64,000 bases of DNA from assembly GCA_028279515.1 (NCBI GenBank), contig JANQNQ010000003.1:124001-188000 (forward strand), in the 5' to 3' direction. Shown in pieces: positions 16,716 through 24,808 of the stretch. Both the position numbers and the translations under genes were made by a program. How positions within the stretch are numbered: the stretch's first letter is position 1; each line of letters begins with the position of its first letter. Under the pieces are notes generated by a model, which did not search any database, was not told the origin of the DNA, and saw nothing but the letters and a program-made list of their open reading frames with translations. The stretch comes from Flavobacteriaceae bacterium (GTDB lineage Bacteria > Bacteroidota > Bacteroidia > Flavobacteriales > Flavobacteriaceae).

Positions 16716-18146
16716 TTAATTAATTAAAATTTGATTCTTTTTCTTAATAAGTGAAACATACCATCCTACTGTGCAAAGCAGTATGGATAATAGCAATAAG
16801 ACCCCAACAATACCTAAAACACCTTGGCCTTGTTTAGTGGTGTATCCAAAGCTTGGTAGCAAAGCGTGGTCTTCTTTTTTAAATGTTTTATTGTTGTATA
16901 GATAAGGCATAAAATGTGATCGCCATTTCTGAGAGAACCCTACAACCTGTGCCCTGTAATGCTCATAGTCCTGTGTAGAGGTGCCTGCCATTCGGTTTAG
17001 GGACTCTTGCACAGTTATGGCCGGAGAAAGCCATTTAAAACGGTTTAGCCAGTGCTGTTGTTTTTGTAGTTGTTCTTCGTAGGAATTGACCAAAGGAGCC
17101 AGTTCCTCTCTCACCAATTCTTGTGATGCCATATAGCGGTGGTAGAAACCTCGCCTTTGTGTTGTATCATTGATAGCATATTCAGGATGGTCTCTTAAAA
17201 AATTGTCTAAAATCTTATCCTGGCGCTTCGTGACATCAGCTTTTAGCTCTCGCATTTCATTGATCATCAAAGTTCGTGATGGGATGGGGTACAAAGTGCT
17301 ACTTAATTGATTAAGCGTTGACGGAGCAAGCAAAACAAAGAGCACCCATAGCCCCAATAATGAGATGGCATTCTTAGCAGAACTACCTACCCATAAGTTC
17401 ACAAGGAACGCCAATGCGAACCAAAATAACATATAGGCCAAAACCAGCCCGAGCAATGGTAGTATAGAACTTCCTATCTGCTGCCATTCAATGCCTACGA
17501 GCAAACAAACAAGCAACAAGGAAACGGTCACCAACACTGCTAACCAAAAAAATCGAAGCATCAATTTCTGTAATACCCATGTCTGAATGTTTATGGGTTG
17601 TGCTGCTAACAGTTTTATAGAACCACTTTCTTTTTCTGACGAAAGAACGTTGTACGAAAAGGCAATGATGATAAGCGGAAGCAGATACACAATAACAAAG
17701 GCAAGGTCAAAACTTCCAAATAGCAATTGTACGGGACTCGCCATTTCTGTAAAGTTGAGAGCAAAGTCATCGCCCGTGGCTTTGGGCATCACATAATGCG
17801 TAAAAAGATCCGCTTGACCTGTTGACACAAATGCCATAGGAGCAGGTTCCATAGCGGCGACGCGCGGATGATAATTTCCTACAACCATTGGGCTCGAAGG
17901 GTTTCTCCATCGAGAAACGCTAACCGGCAATCCTTTTTCGATAGAGTCCAATAATGAAAGCATTGCTTCATCATTTTTCTTCATCTCATCCTTCGCCGCA
18001 ACGATGTCAACAGTTCGTTTAGCAACTTTCTCTTTACCATTATAAGTAGAAAAGCTAAAGAGTAGTAGTAGTACCAAACTTAATAGCTGCAACCATCGAC
18101 TTCGAAGTAGCAGCTTTAGTTCATATATAAAGTTGAATGCAAACAT
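16716..18146 (-). CDS. ABC-2 type permease, second permease of module B
   Basis: This 476-residue DUF3526-like permease has an N-terminal helix (about 18-32), an extracytoplasmic loop (about 33-150), a helical core (LAFVIVYLLPLIIIAFSY, then four further helices), a second soluble segment (about 280-430) and a C-terminal helix (GVLGIVGVLLLLSILLCTV). The coupling-helix-like motif is SSEKESGSIKLLAAQP. It is paralogous to the module A permease at 7018-8364, with matching order and topology. Two bases separate it from the upstream permease gene and 10 from the iota carbonic anhydrase gene. Confidence 0.87.
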   Translation of the reverse strand: MFAFNFIYELKLLLRSRWLQLLSLVLLLLFSFSTYNGKEKVAKRTVDIVAAKDEMKKNDEAMLSLLDSIEKGLPVSVSRWRNPSSPMVVGNYHPRVAAMEPAPMAFVSTGQADLFTHYVMPKATGDDFALNFTEMASPVQLLFGSFDLAFVIVYLLPLIIIAFSYNVLSSEKESGSIKLLAAQPINIQTWVLQKLMLRFFWLAVLVTVSLLLVCLLVGIEWQQIGSSILPLLGLVLAYMLFWFALAFLVNLWVGSSAKNAISLLGLWVLFVLLAPSTLNQLSSTLYPIPSRTLMINEMRELKADVTKRQDKILDNFLRDHPEYAINDTTQRRGFYHRYMASQELVREELAPLVNSYEEQLQKQQHWLNRFKWLSPAITVQESLNRMAGTSTQDYEHYRAQVVGFSQKWRSHFMPYLYNNKTFKKEDHALLPSFGYTTKQGQGVLGIVGVLLLLSILLCTVGWYVSLIKKKNQILIN

Positions 18147-18148
18147 GA

Positions 18149-19555
18149 TCAGAAGTTTTTAGATGAAAACATGAGTAATGCAAAAGACCCCAATAGCCAT
18201 ATCCCCAGTATACTTAGGTTCGAAGTATTTCTATTGAGTACTTCTCCTAGTTTAGGCGGCGTGTATTCGAATGCAGGTAGTTCTTTCCAAAAACTGGCTT
18301 CAGCTTTATAACCCCAGTTACCATATTCACTATTCTCTGCAAAATTGTTATTCAAGAATTTCTGAGTAACGATACGGTAGTTCTCCGCTGCGTCAGCAAA
18401 GTCCCAATGCGTGTCATAATCCGTATGGGCGATGGCCATGCTCGTAAATCGCGTCGGTAAATAGGGTGAAAGACTGGCCAAAACACGATATACATTCGAT
18501 TGTTTGGCGTATTGTTCTTTAAGATAATTGTAGTGCTTAAAATAGACCTCTGCTTCGTGCTCTTCTCCTTTTTGCATTCGGTAAGCATCGAAATTAAACG
18601 GAAGTTGGTGTAAACTATCAACTCCGTATTCCTTTAGCACAGACTGCTCCAATAATTTGGCTTCCTTGCTCCACGGATTGTGTCCGTCTAAACCTTCTTT
18701 CTTGTCTTTAAGTATGTTCACCGCAAACTCTTGTCGAGTAGGATAGGGGTGGCGGTCTTCGGCAATATTGCTGGCTGCCTTCGGAACCGCAAGACACATT
18801 AAGATCCAAACTGACAAGGAGAGTACCAGTGAGATTCCTGATCGTTTCGATTGTGCGGAAATGAACAGTACAAGATTTGAAAAAATGATGTAATAGATCA
18901 GGTATACCAAAAGCATCCCTATCAACGAATTCCACTCAAAAACACCAAAGTCCTTAAGGTTTGAAAGTACAATACCGGCAACCAAGAACAACAATATCGT
19001 CAACACCAATATAGGAGCAAACAGTGCCATCCATTTGCCCAAGGCCCATTTCCAAAACACGATCCCTTGGCTTTTGAGCAAGGTCAGTGTTCCCATTTCT
19101 CTTTCTTTTGTGAAACTATTGTATCCCAAAAGAATGATCAACAATGGTATAATGAACAGCAAAATAAAATCAGGTGTCATATCACCAAAGCGTGCTAAAC
19201 CTGTTTGATCTGCCGCAGCACTAAACTGGGCTTCATTTCGGTTGTGCGCTTCTAAAAATATAGAGGTGCCCGCATACTTATCGACCCCTTGGTCAACTAA
19301 AGACAAAGGGTACTTGGGTTTAAAGGCGTAAGTGCCGTAATGCGCGGCAGAATGTGGATTCTTCACACCTTGGTTATCCCAAACAGCTCGTTCTGCAGAT
19401 TTGGCGATTGCATACTGTTGATTGACGTTTTGGTATTGACGCGCGCTGATCCAAATGGCAACGCCCATCAAAAGGACTACTATAAACAGCGCAATACGCA
19501 CACGTCCATCCCGAAGGAGTTCTTTTATATCCTTAGAAAAAGTCTTGATGATCAT
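18149..19555 (-). CDS. ABC-2 type permease, first permease of module B
   Basis: This 468-residue membrane protein has the same plan as the module A protein at 8361-9815. It has an N-terminal helix (VRIALFIVVLLMGVAIWI), a loop with HYGTYAFKPKYPLS and IFLEAHNRNEAQF, a five-helix core, a second large loop and a last helix (LSILGIWLLGSFALLMF). The coupling segment is FTKEREMGTLTLLKSQG. The shared FLEAHxxN segment in the first loop of both paralogues suggests a conserved extracytoplasmic function. Its start overlaps the end of the ATPase gene by 4 bases. Confidence 0.87.
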   Translation of the reverse strand: MIIKTFSKDIKELLRDGRVRIALFIVVLLMGVAIWISARQYQNVNQQYAIAKSAERAVWDNQGVKNPHSAAHYGTYAFKPKYPLSLVDQGVDKYAGTSIFLEAHNRNEAQFSAAADQTGLARFGDMTPDFILLFIIPLLIILLGYNSFTKEREMGTLTLLKSQGIVFWKWALGKWMALFAPILVLTILLFLVAGIVLSNLKDFGVFEWNSLIGMLLVYLIYYIIFSNLVLFISAQSKRSGISLVLSLSVWILMCLAVPKAASNIAEDRHPYPTRQEFAVNILKDKKEGLDGHNPWSKEAKLLEQSVLKEYGVDSLHQLPFNFDAYRMQKGEEHEAEVYFKHYNYLKEQYAKQSNVYRVLASLSPYLPTRFTSMAIAHTDYDTHWDFADAAENYRIVTQKFLNNNFAENSEYGNWGYKAEASFWKELPAFEYTPPKLGEVLNRNTSNLSILGIWLLGSFALLMFSSKNF

Positions 19556-20268
19556 AGCACAGCTTCTTTATAGTCCATCATGCTCAGATACGTTTGTTCC
19601 AGTTGAAGCAATGAAATGTCATTGGCTACAAGCTCTTCTTGCAACTTTCCGTTTTTCATGATACCAATTCGGGTAGCGACTTCTTTCGCCCTAAATAGGT
19701 CGTGTGTCGCCATCAGGGTGGCTACACCTTTTTCAGATAGTTTCCGAAGTAATAAACCAAACTCATTACTAGCTTTTGGATCCAGACCAGAAGTTGGCTC
19801 GTCAAGGAGTAGAACTTTGGCATCTTTTGCGAGTGCAATGGCAATGCCCACTTTTTGACGCATTCCTTTTGAAAAGGTTGAAATACGCTTGGAAAAAGCC
19901 TCTTGTTGCAATCCAGCTTCCTCCAAAAATGAAGCGATATCAGTCTTTGACAATTTCTTTCCTGCAATTCCAGAAAAATAATCCAAGTTTTCTATTGCTG
20001 TGAGGCTTGGATACAGCATCAGGTTCTCAGGAATATACGCCAAGTACTTTTTGGCGTCGCGACTATTTTCTACTACTTGGACCTCATTAATAAAGGCGTT
20101 TCCCGAAGAAGGCTTAATAAATCCCAATAGTAAATTAATGGTGGTCGTTTTGCCTGCACCATTTGCTCCTAGTAAGCAATAGATTTCTCCTTCATTTACT
20201 TGAAGGTTCAGCTGGTCGAGTGCGACATGTTCACCATACTTCTTTGTAAGGTTGTTTACAACGATCAT
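19552..20268 (-). CDS. ABC transporter ATP-binding protein, module B
   Basis: This 238-residue ATPase has Walker A GANGAGKTT, signature region STFSKGMRQKVGIAIAL, Walker B VLLLDEPTSGLDP and H-loop ATHD. It is closely similar to the module A ATPase at 12319 and belongs to the same CcmA/NosF-like group. Its stop overlaps the start of the first module B permease by 4 bases, so the three subunits are made together. A 205-base gap containing an inverted repeat (20422-20447) separates it from the small CEHC protein gene upstream; there could be an internal promoter or attenuator there. Confidence 0.9.
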   Translation of the reverse strand: MIVVNNLTKKYGEHVALDQLNLQVNEGEIYCLLGANGAGKTTTINLLLGFIKPSSGNAFINEVQVVENSRDAKKYLAYIPENLMLYPSLTAIENLDYFSGIAGKKLSKTDIASFLEEAGLQQEAFSKRISTFSKGMRQKVGIAIALAKDAKVLLLDEPTSGLDPKASNEFGLLLRKLSEKGVATLMATHDLFRAKEVATRIGIMKNGKLQEELVANDISLLQLEQTYLSMMDYKEAVL

Positions 20269-20421
20269 AGGTTGGCTATTTAAATTAGATCTAAATGGAC
20301 TTGACTTTCAGCGAACTACTAAAAGCCTTATTATGTGCATCATAAGGGAATATCCCATATCAAGTGTATTTCAATAAGAAGTACATCTTACAATGACGTG
20401 TTTACTCGTATACGGAAAATT

Positions 20422-20447
20422 GTTATCTAAAGCCAAGTCTAGATAAC
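20422..20447. promoter_or_regulatory. Perfect inverted repeat between the CEHC gene and ABC module B
   Basis: GTTATCTA (20422-20429) and TAGATAAC (20440-20447) are perfect 8-base arms 10 bases apart, in the 205-base gap between two same-strand genes. There is no strong T tract on the minus strand, so it is not a classical terminator. It may be an operator or an RNA stem influencing read-through. The rest of the gap (20269-20473) shows nothing else I can name. Confidence 0.4.
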
Positions 20448-20473
20448 GGTATCAGAAAATAAATGAATTCCCT

Positions 20474-20776
20474 CTAGAGTGAAGGAGGGGGTTTGTTTCG
20501 AAGAAATTTCGGAAGTACAAAGCAATGTAAAGGTTGCTCATAAAGTGGTTGTGCATACTCCTTAATCAAAACTGAAGGAGCCTCAATTTCAAGCTCGGGA
20601 GTTTCACCAGTAAGAAAAGGAGTGTCTTCTCGAGACTTGAGTAGCATATCACAATGTTCGCAATGCTCTACATCTACGTCTTCGAAATGCGTAAAGGCAT
20701 GCAGGTTAGACAATCTAAATAGCATAAAAACTAATAGAAGGCCAAAGGTTGTTATATGCCTAGTTCTCGAAAACAT
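20474..20776 (-). CDS. Small membrane or exported protein with a CEHC cysteine pair
   Basis: This 100-residue protein has a hydrophobic N-terminus (TTFGLLLVFMLFRLSNLHAF, about 10-29) that could be a signal peptide or anchor. Then comes HFEDVDVEHCEHCDMLL, with two cysteines and several His/Asp/Glu residues that could bind a metal ion, and a proline-rich basic tail. It is the probable first gene of the 13.8-kb minus-strand cluster. Its analogue is the CDIC protein at 13090-13434; both precede an ABC-2 module. It belongs to no family I recognise. Confidence 0.65.
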   Translation of the reverse strand: MFSRTRHITTFGLLLVFMLFRLSNLHAFTHFEDVDVEHCEHCDMLLKSREDTPFLTGETPELEIEAPSVLIKEYAQPLYEQPLHCFVLPKFLRNKPPPSL

Positions 20777-20998
20777 AGGATAAAAATAAGGAATATTGTA
20801 TTGGTTGGCGAGTTATTAAAGAAGTTATGTTTTTTTTATGATTTATTTAACAAACTTGGATTTGTTGTGAGTGTTCTCTAGCCATAAAGGTTTTCTTTTT
20901 TCGAGTAAAAGATTGGATTGTATGTCGCAAGAACGAGCTAAAAAGAGTAAAAAGGTTTATTAGCAAATCGTTACGTATCTTTTTAAACCAAAAAACAT
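20777..20998. other. Divergent intergenic region of the metal-type cluster and the heptad lipoprotein
   Basis: It is AT-rich and holds no gene. AACAAA and TTTGTT (20849-20854 and 20861-20866) form a small inverted repeat 73-90 bases upstream of the CEHC gene and could be an operator. I found no convincing TAnnTTTG promoter for the minus strand and no copy of the 55256-55278 palindrome. Confidence 0.35.
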
Positions 20999-21001
20999 TA
21001 G

Positions 21002-21009
21002 TATTTTTG
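21002..21009 (+). promoter_or_regulatory. -7 element for the heptad-repeat lipoprotein gene
   Basis: TATTTTTG matches the Bacteroidota TAnnTTTG consensus exactly and lies 29 bases before the ATG at 21039. The -33 partner is weak (T-rich at about 20980-20986). Confidence 0.5.
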
Positions 21010-21038
21010 CATCGAATTCTAACTCAAAAAATCTAAAC

Positions 21039-21521
21039 ATGAAAGCAACACTATTGTTCGCGATTGCACTATTATTCATTTCCTGCAAACAGAATCCTGC
21101 CGAAACTCCTGAGCACAAGGCTATGGTAGAAGAACACCAAGCCATGGAAGCAGCCCATGACGCCATGGACAACGAACACAGAGCTATGCAAGATGACCAT
21201 AAACAAATGGTAGCTGCGCATAGCAACATCGAAAATGACTCTATTCATATTGTAATGGAAAAAGAGCACAGTGTCTTATTGGCAAAGCACAAACAACTTG
21301 TTGCAGCCCACAAAGCACTAATTGAAAAACATGCCGAATTAGAGGAGAAACATCTTGCTGGTGAAATGACCCTAGAGCAAATAACCAGTGAGCATGCAAC
21401 CATGAAGAAAGAGCATGAAGACATGGAAAAAGAACATGCACAGATTAAAGCTGAACATGAGCGCGTTACTGAAGAAGATAAGAAGATGATGCAAGAAGAT
21501 AAGGACAAGTCAGAGCAGTAG
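21039..21521 (+). CDS. Lipoprotein with His/Met heptad-repeat coiled coil
   Basis: This 160-residue protein has a lipoprotein signal with lipobox ALLFISC, then an uninterrupted alpha-helical coiled coil. Its heptads carry His at one core-facing position and often Met three residues later (HKAMVEE, HQAMEAA, HDAMDNE, HRAMQDD, HKQMVAA and so on), continuing with HK/HA/HE heptads to the C-terminus. Anchoring to the periplasmic or outer membrane is inferred. The regular His/Met ladder could bind copper or another soft metal, or simply be a pH- or metal-sensitive coiled coil. It is divergent from the metal-type supercluster and followed by a strong terminator. Confidence 0.8.
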   Translation: MKATLLFAIALLFISCKQNPAETPEHKAMVEEHQAMEAAHDAMDNEHRAMQDDHKQMVAAHSNIENDSIHIVMEKEHSVLLAKHKQLVAAHKALIEKHAELEEKHLAGEMTLEQITSEHATMKKEHEDMEKEHAQIKAEHERVTEEDKKMMQEDKDKSEQ

Positions 21522-21543
21522 CTAGAGCTCTAAATAATTTAAT

Positions 21544-21582
21544 AAAGGCCTTTCCATAAATTTTGGAAAGGCCTTTTATTTT
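21544..21582 (+). terminator. Intrinsic terminator after the heptad lipoprotein
   Basis: AAAGGCCTTTCC (21544-21555) pairs perfectly with GGAAAGGCCTTT (21565-21576) and is followed by TATTTT. The 12-bp stem is symmetric enough to work on both strands. Confidence 0.88.
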
Positions 21583-21685
21583 CGGGTAATTTCATCACCA
21601 ATGCAAAAAGCTGCCATTTCCTTTAACATACCTGGCAAGCATTTCAGATTGTATTTTTCGTACTTTAGGGACAGAAAAACCAATC

Positions 21686-23383
21686 ATGAGAAACTTTTTA
21701 TACTTTTTCCTTTGTTCCTTATTTGTTGCCCAATATTCGATTGCTCAAGACCGAATAACGGGAGAACCTTTTGCAACCCGCTCAGTAGTCTTGGGACAAA
21801 ACGGAATGGTTGCTACAAGCCATCCGTTAGCTACACAAGTCGGACTTGATATTTTAAAAAGCGGCGGAAATGCCATAGATGCTGCTATTGCCGCCAATGC
21901 GGCATTGGGCCTCATGGAGCCAACAGGATGCGGAATAGGGGGAGACCTTTTCGCAATTGTTTGGGACGGAAAAACAAAAAAGTTATACGGCCTCAATGCT
22001 AGCGGACGTTCACCCAAAAAACTCACCCTAGAATACTTCGAAAAACAAAATATGAAGAAAATTCCATCGCACGGTGCGCTTCCTGTCAGTGTACCTGGTG
22101 CAGTCGATGGATGGTTTGAGCTTCATAATAAATTTGGTTCAAAGCCCATGACAGAAATTCTGGAGCCGGCCATCGATTATGCTGAAAAAGGATTTCCGTT
22201 GACTGAACTCATCGCATGGTATTTGCAGCGAAGTATTCCGTTTTTTGAATCTAGAGGGTTTCCTAATATTGAGGACACCTATAAATCACAGAATGGAGGT
22301 AAACTGCCTTCCGAAGGAGAAATCTATAAAAATCCGTATTTAGCTGATACCTACAGGAAAATTGCTGAAGGGGGACGTGACGCCTTTTACAAGGGAGACA
22401 TTGCCAAAACCATTGGAAAGTTCATCAAGGAACAAGGAGGCTTTCTTTCTGCCAAGGACTTAGCAGCTCATAAATCTGAATGGGTAGAGCCCGTATCTGT
22501 CAACTACAGAGGATACGATGTATGGGAGTTACCTCCTAACGGTCAGGGTATTGCAGCGCTTCAAATGTTGCAGGTACTGGAAGGCTATGACTTTTCGAAT
22601 ATCGAATTTGGAAGTGCTGAACACCTTCATCTCTTTACGGAAGCTAAAAAACTGGCCTTTGAGGATCGTGCAAAATACTATGCCGACATGGATTTCTTTG
22701 ATGTTCCGGTTGAAGAGCTACTCTCTGATGCGTATGCCGAAAAAAGAAGAAAGCTGATCGGTACTAGAGCTGGAAGATATTCTGCCGGAGAAATCTCTGC
22801 TGGGGAAACGATCTATATGACGGTAGCCGATAATGAAGGCACCATGATATCACTGATACAAAGTAATTACAGAGGAATGGGTTCTGGAATGGCACCGCCA
22901 AAACTGGGCTTTATGCTACAAGATCGTGGTGAACTCTTCAGTCTTAAACGCGGACAGGCAAATACATACGAACCCGGCAAACGTCCTTTTCATACTATTA
23001 TTCCAGCCTTTATCACAAAAGATGGCAAACCCTATGTTAGCTTTGGAGTCATGGGCGGGGACTTTCAGCCTATGGGACATACACAAATTGTCATGAACCT
23101 TATTGACTTTGGCATGAATATTCAAGAAGCTGGTGATGCGCCACGTTGGGATCATACTGGCGGGGCAAGCCCCATGGGAAGAACCACAGAAAACACAGGT
23201 ACAATACGCACTGAGTCAGGTATTCCGTATTCAACCATACGCGGATTGATGGATCGTGGCCATGGAATCGGAACTGCCCGAGGTATCTATGGAGGGTACC
23301 AAGCCATTTTATGGGATGATAAGAACAAAGTGTATCACGGGGCCTCTGAAAGTCGTAAAGACGGACAAGCTGCAGGCTATTAA
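21686..23383 (+). CDS. ggt: Gamma-glutamyltransferase
   Basis: This 565-residue exported enzyme has a signal peptide (1 to about 21, ending SIAQ) and the family opening GMVATSHPLATQVGLDILKSGGNAIDAA. Other family segments are GGDLFAIVWD, SVPGAVDGW and LPPNGQGIAALQML. The small subunit would begin at a threonine in GETIYMTVADNEGTMISL, where autocleavage normally occurs, followed by a glycine-rich loop (RGMGSGMAPPKLGF). It cleaves gamma-glutamyl bonds of glutathione and other gamma-glutamyl peptides in the periplasm. It leads a three-gene operon with a YfcC-type transporter (21-base gap) and an ArgE-like deacylase, suggesting scavenging of amino acids from modified peptides. Confidence 0.92.
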   Translation: MRNFLYFFLCSLFVAQYSIAQDRITGEPFATRSVVLGQNGMVATSHPLATQVGLDILKSGGNAIDAAIAANAALGLMEPTGCGIGGDLFAIVWDGKTKKLYGLNASGRSPKKLTLEYFEKQNMKKIPSHGALPVSVPGAVDGWFELHNKFGSKPMTEILEPAIDYAEKGFPLTELIAWYLQRSIPFFESRGFPNIEDTYKSQNGGKLPSEGEIYKNPYLADTYRKIAEGGRDAFYKGDIAKTIGKFIKEQGGFLSAKDLAAHKSEWVEPVSVNYRGYDVWELPPNGQGIAALQMLQVLEGYDFSNIEFGSAEHLHLFTEAKKLAFEDRAKYYADMDFFDVPVEELLSDAYAEKRRKLIGTRAGRYSAGEISAGETIYMTVADNEGTMISLIQSNYRGMGSGMAPPKLGFMLQDRGELFSLKRGQANTYEPGKRPFHTIIPAFITKDGKPYVSFGVMGGDFQPMGHTQIVMNLIDFGMNIQEAGDAPRWDHTGGASPMGRTTENTGTIRTESGIPYSTIRGLMDRGHGIGTARGIYGGYQAILWDDKNKVYHGASESRKDGQAAGY

Positions 23384-23404
23384 TTTCTGAAGACCTTAAA
23401 GTAA

Positions 23405-24808
23405 ATGCATAAAGCTAAACCGAAGGGCAAGTTTCTTTTAAATCGCATGCCCCATGCCGTTACTATATTATTTATCATTATAATTTTAGTGACCATCCTA
23501 ACTTATTTGATTCCTGCCGGAACCTACGAACGAGTAGAAGTGGATGGTCGAAACGTTGTTGTACCAAATTCATACGAAACCATTTCTTCAACCCCCGTTG
23601 GGATCTTAGACATGTTCAAAGCTATGCCTCTTGGTTTTAAGGCTGCTTCTGAGATCATTTTTATTGTACTAGCCGGCGCTATTATGTTCGGCTTTATGGA
23701 AAAGTCTAAAGCCATCGAAAATACCGTCGGAACCTTGGTCAAAAACTTGGGTTTGAAGCATAAGAATTTGATCATTGTCATTATGACCTTTATCTATGGC
23801 TTGATGGGCGTTGCCGTAGGTTATGAAAATAATATTGCTTTGGTACCCATAGCCGCCGTGCTCAGCTTTGCGCTTGGAGGCGACTTGATTCTTGCTGCAG
23901 GAATTTCGGTGGGAGCCATGACCATAGGTTTTGGGCTTTCGCCCATTAATCCATATACCATTGGTACGGGTCACAAAATTGCACAGCTACCTATGTTTTC
24001 TGGCGCGTTGTTACGCAGCGTTCTTTGTTTTACCGCCTTGAGTATTATGGCGTATTACAATGTAAGGTACTTTAAAAAGATACTCGCAGACCCAGATAAG
24101 AGTTTAGGAAAAGGGTTAGACATCAACGATTTAAAATTATCCAAACCGATTCAAGAATATCAGTTGAGTACTAGCAATTGGATCGTCATTTCAATTTTTA
24201 CATTGGGGCTCATGACCATTGTATATGGAGTCTTTAATTTAAATTGGTTCATCAATGAGCTCTCCGCCGTCTTTTTAATAGTGGCTCTTTTATGTGGATT
24301 GGCAACAAAAATGAGTGCTACCAATATGAGTAAAACGGTACTAAAAGCAGTAAGTATTGCTGCTCCAGGTGCATTTATGGTTGGTTTTGCCACAACGATC
24401 AAAGTTTTGATGGAAATGGGCAATATTGGAGATACCATTTCCTATCAGCTTTCTAACTTATTGCAAGGCTTGCCTTTGTATGCCTCAGCGATCAGTATGT
24501 CATTATCGCAAACAGTGATCAATTTCTTTATTCCATCCGGTAGCGGACAAGCCCTAGCTACCTTACCCGTAATGCTTCCGTTAGGAGAATCGTTGGGCCT
24601 TACACAACAAGTTACCATTTTGGCCTTTCAGATCGGGGACGGGCTTTCCAACTTGATAAATCCAACATTAGGCGGCTTAATTGCTATGTTGAGTATGTGT
24701 CGTGTACCTATAGACCGTTGGATTCGTTTTATATTTCCTGTATTTATTAGTTTACTTATTTTATCTTTCCTAGCGCTTGTAATAGCCGTGGCCACAAATT
24801 ATAGTTAA
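23405..24808 (+). CDS. YfcC-family inner-membrane transporter
   Basis: This 467-residue protein has about 12 hydrophobic helices. Its N-terminus (NRMPHAVTILFIIIILV, then LTYLIPAGTYER) is typical of the YfcC/arginine-ornithine-antiporter-like family of the ion-transporter superfamily. NPTLGGLIAML near the C-terminus and SPINPYTIGTGHKIA in the middle are hairpin-like loop regions. Family members move basic amino acids, peptides or dicarboxylates. Between a gamma-glutamyltransferase and an ArgE-type deacylase, import of amino acids or acyl-amino acids is the natural reading. Confidence 0.85.
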   Translation: MHKAKPKGKFLLNRMPHAVTILFIIIILVTILTYLIPAGTYERVEVDGRNVVVPNSYETISSTPVGILDMFKAMPLGFKAASEIIFIVLAGAIMFGFMEKSKAIENTVGTLVKNLGLKHKNLIIVIMTFIYGLMGVAVGYENNIALVPIAAVLSFALGGDLILAAGISVGAMTIGFGLSPINPYTIGTGHKIAQLPMFSGALLRSVLCFTALSIMAYYNVRYFKKILADPDKSLGKGLDINDLKLSKPIQEYQLSTSNWIVISIFTLGLMTIVYGVFNLNWFINELSAVFLIVALLCGLATKMSATNMSKTVLKAVSIAAPGAFMVGFATTIKVLMEMGNIGDTISYQLSNLLQGLPLYASAISMSLSQTVINFFIPSGSGQALATLPVMLPLGESLGLTQQVTILAFQIGDGLSNLINPTLGGLIAMLSMCRVPIDRWIRFIFPVFISLLILSFLALVIAVATNYS

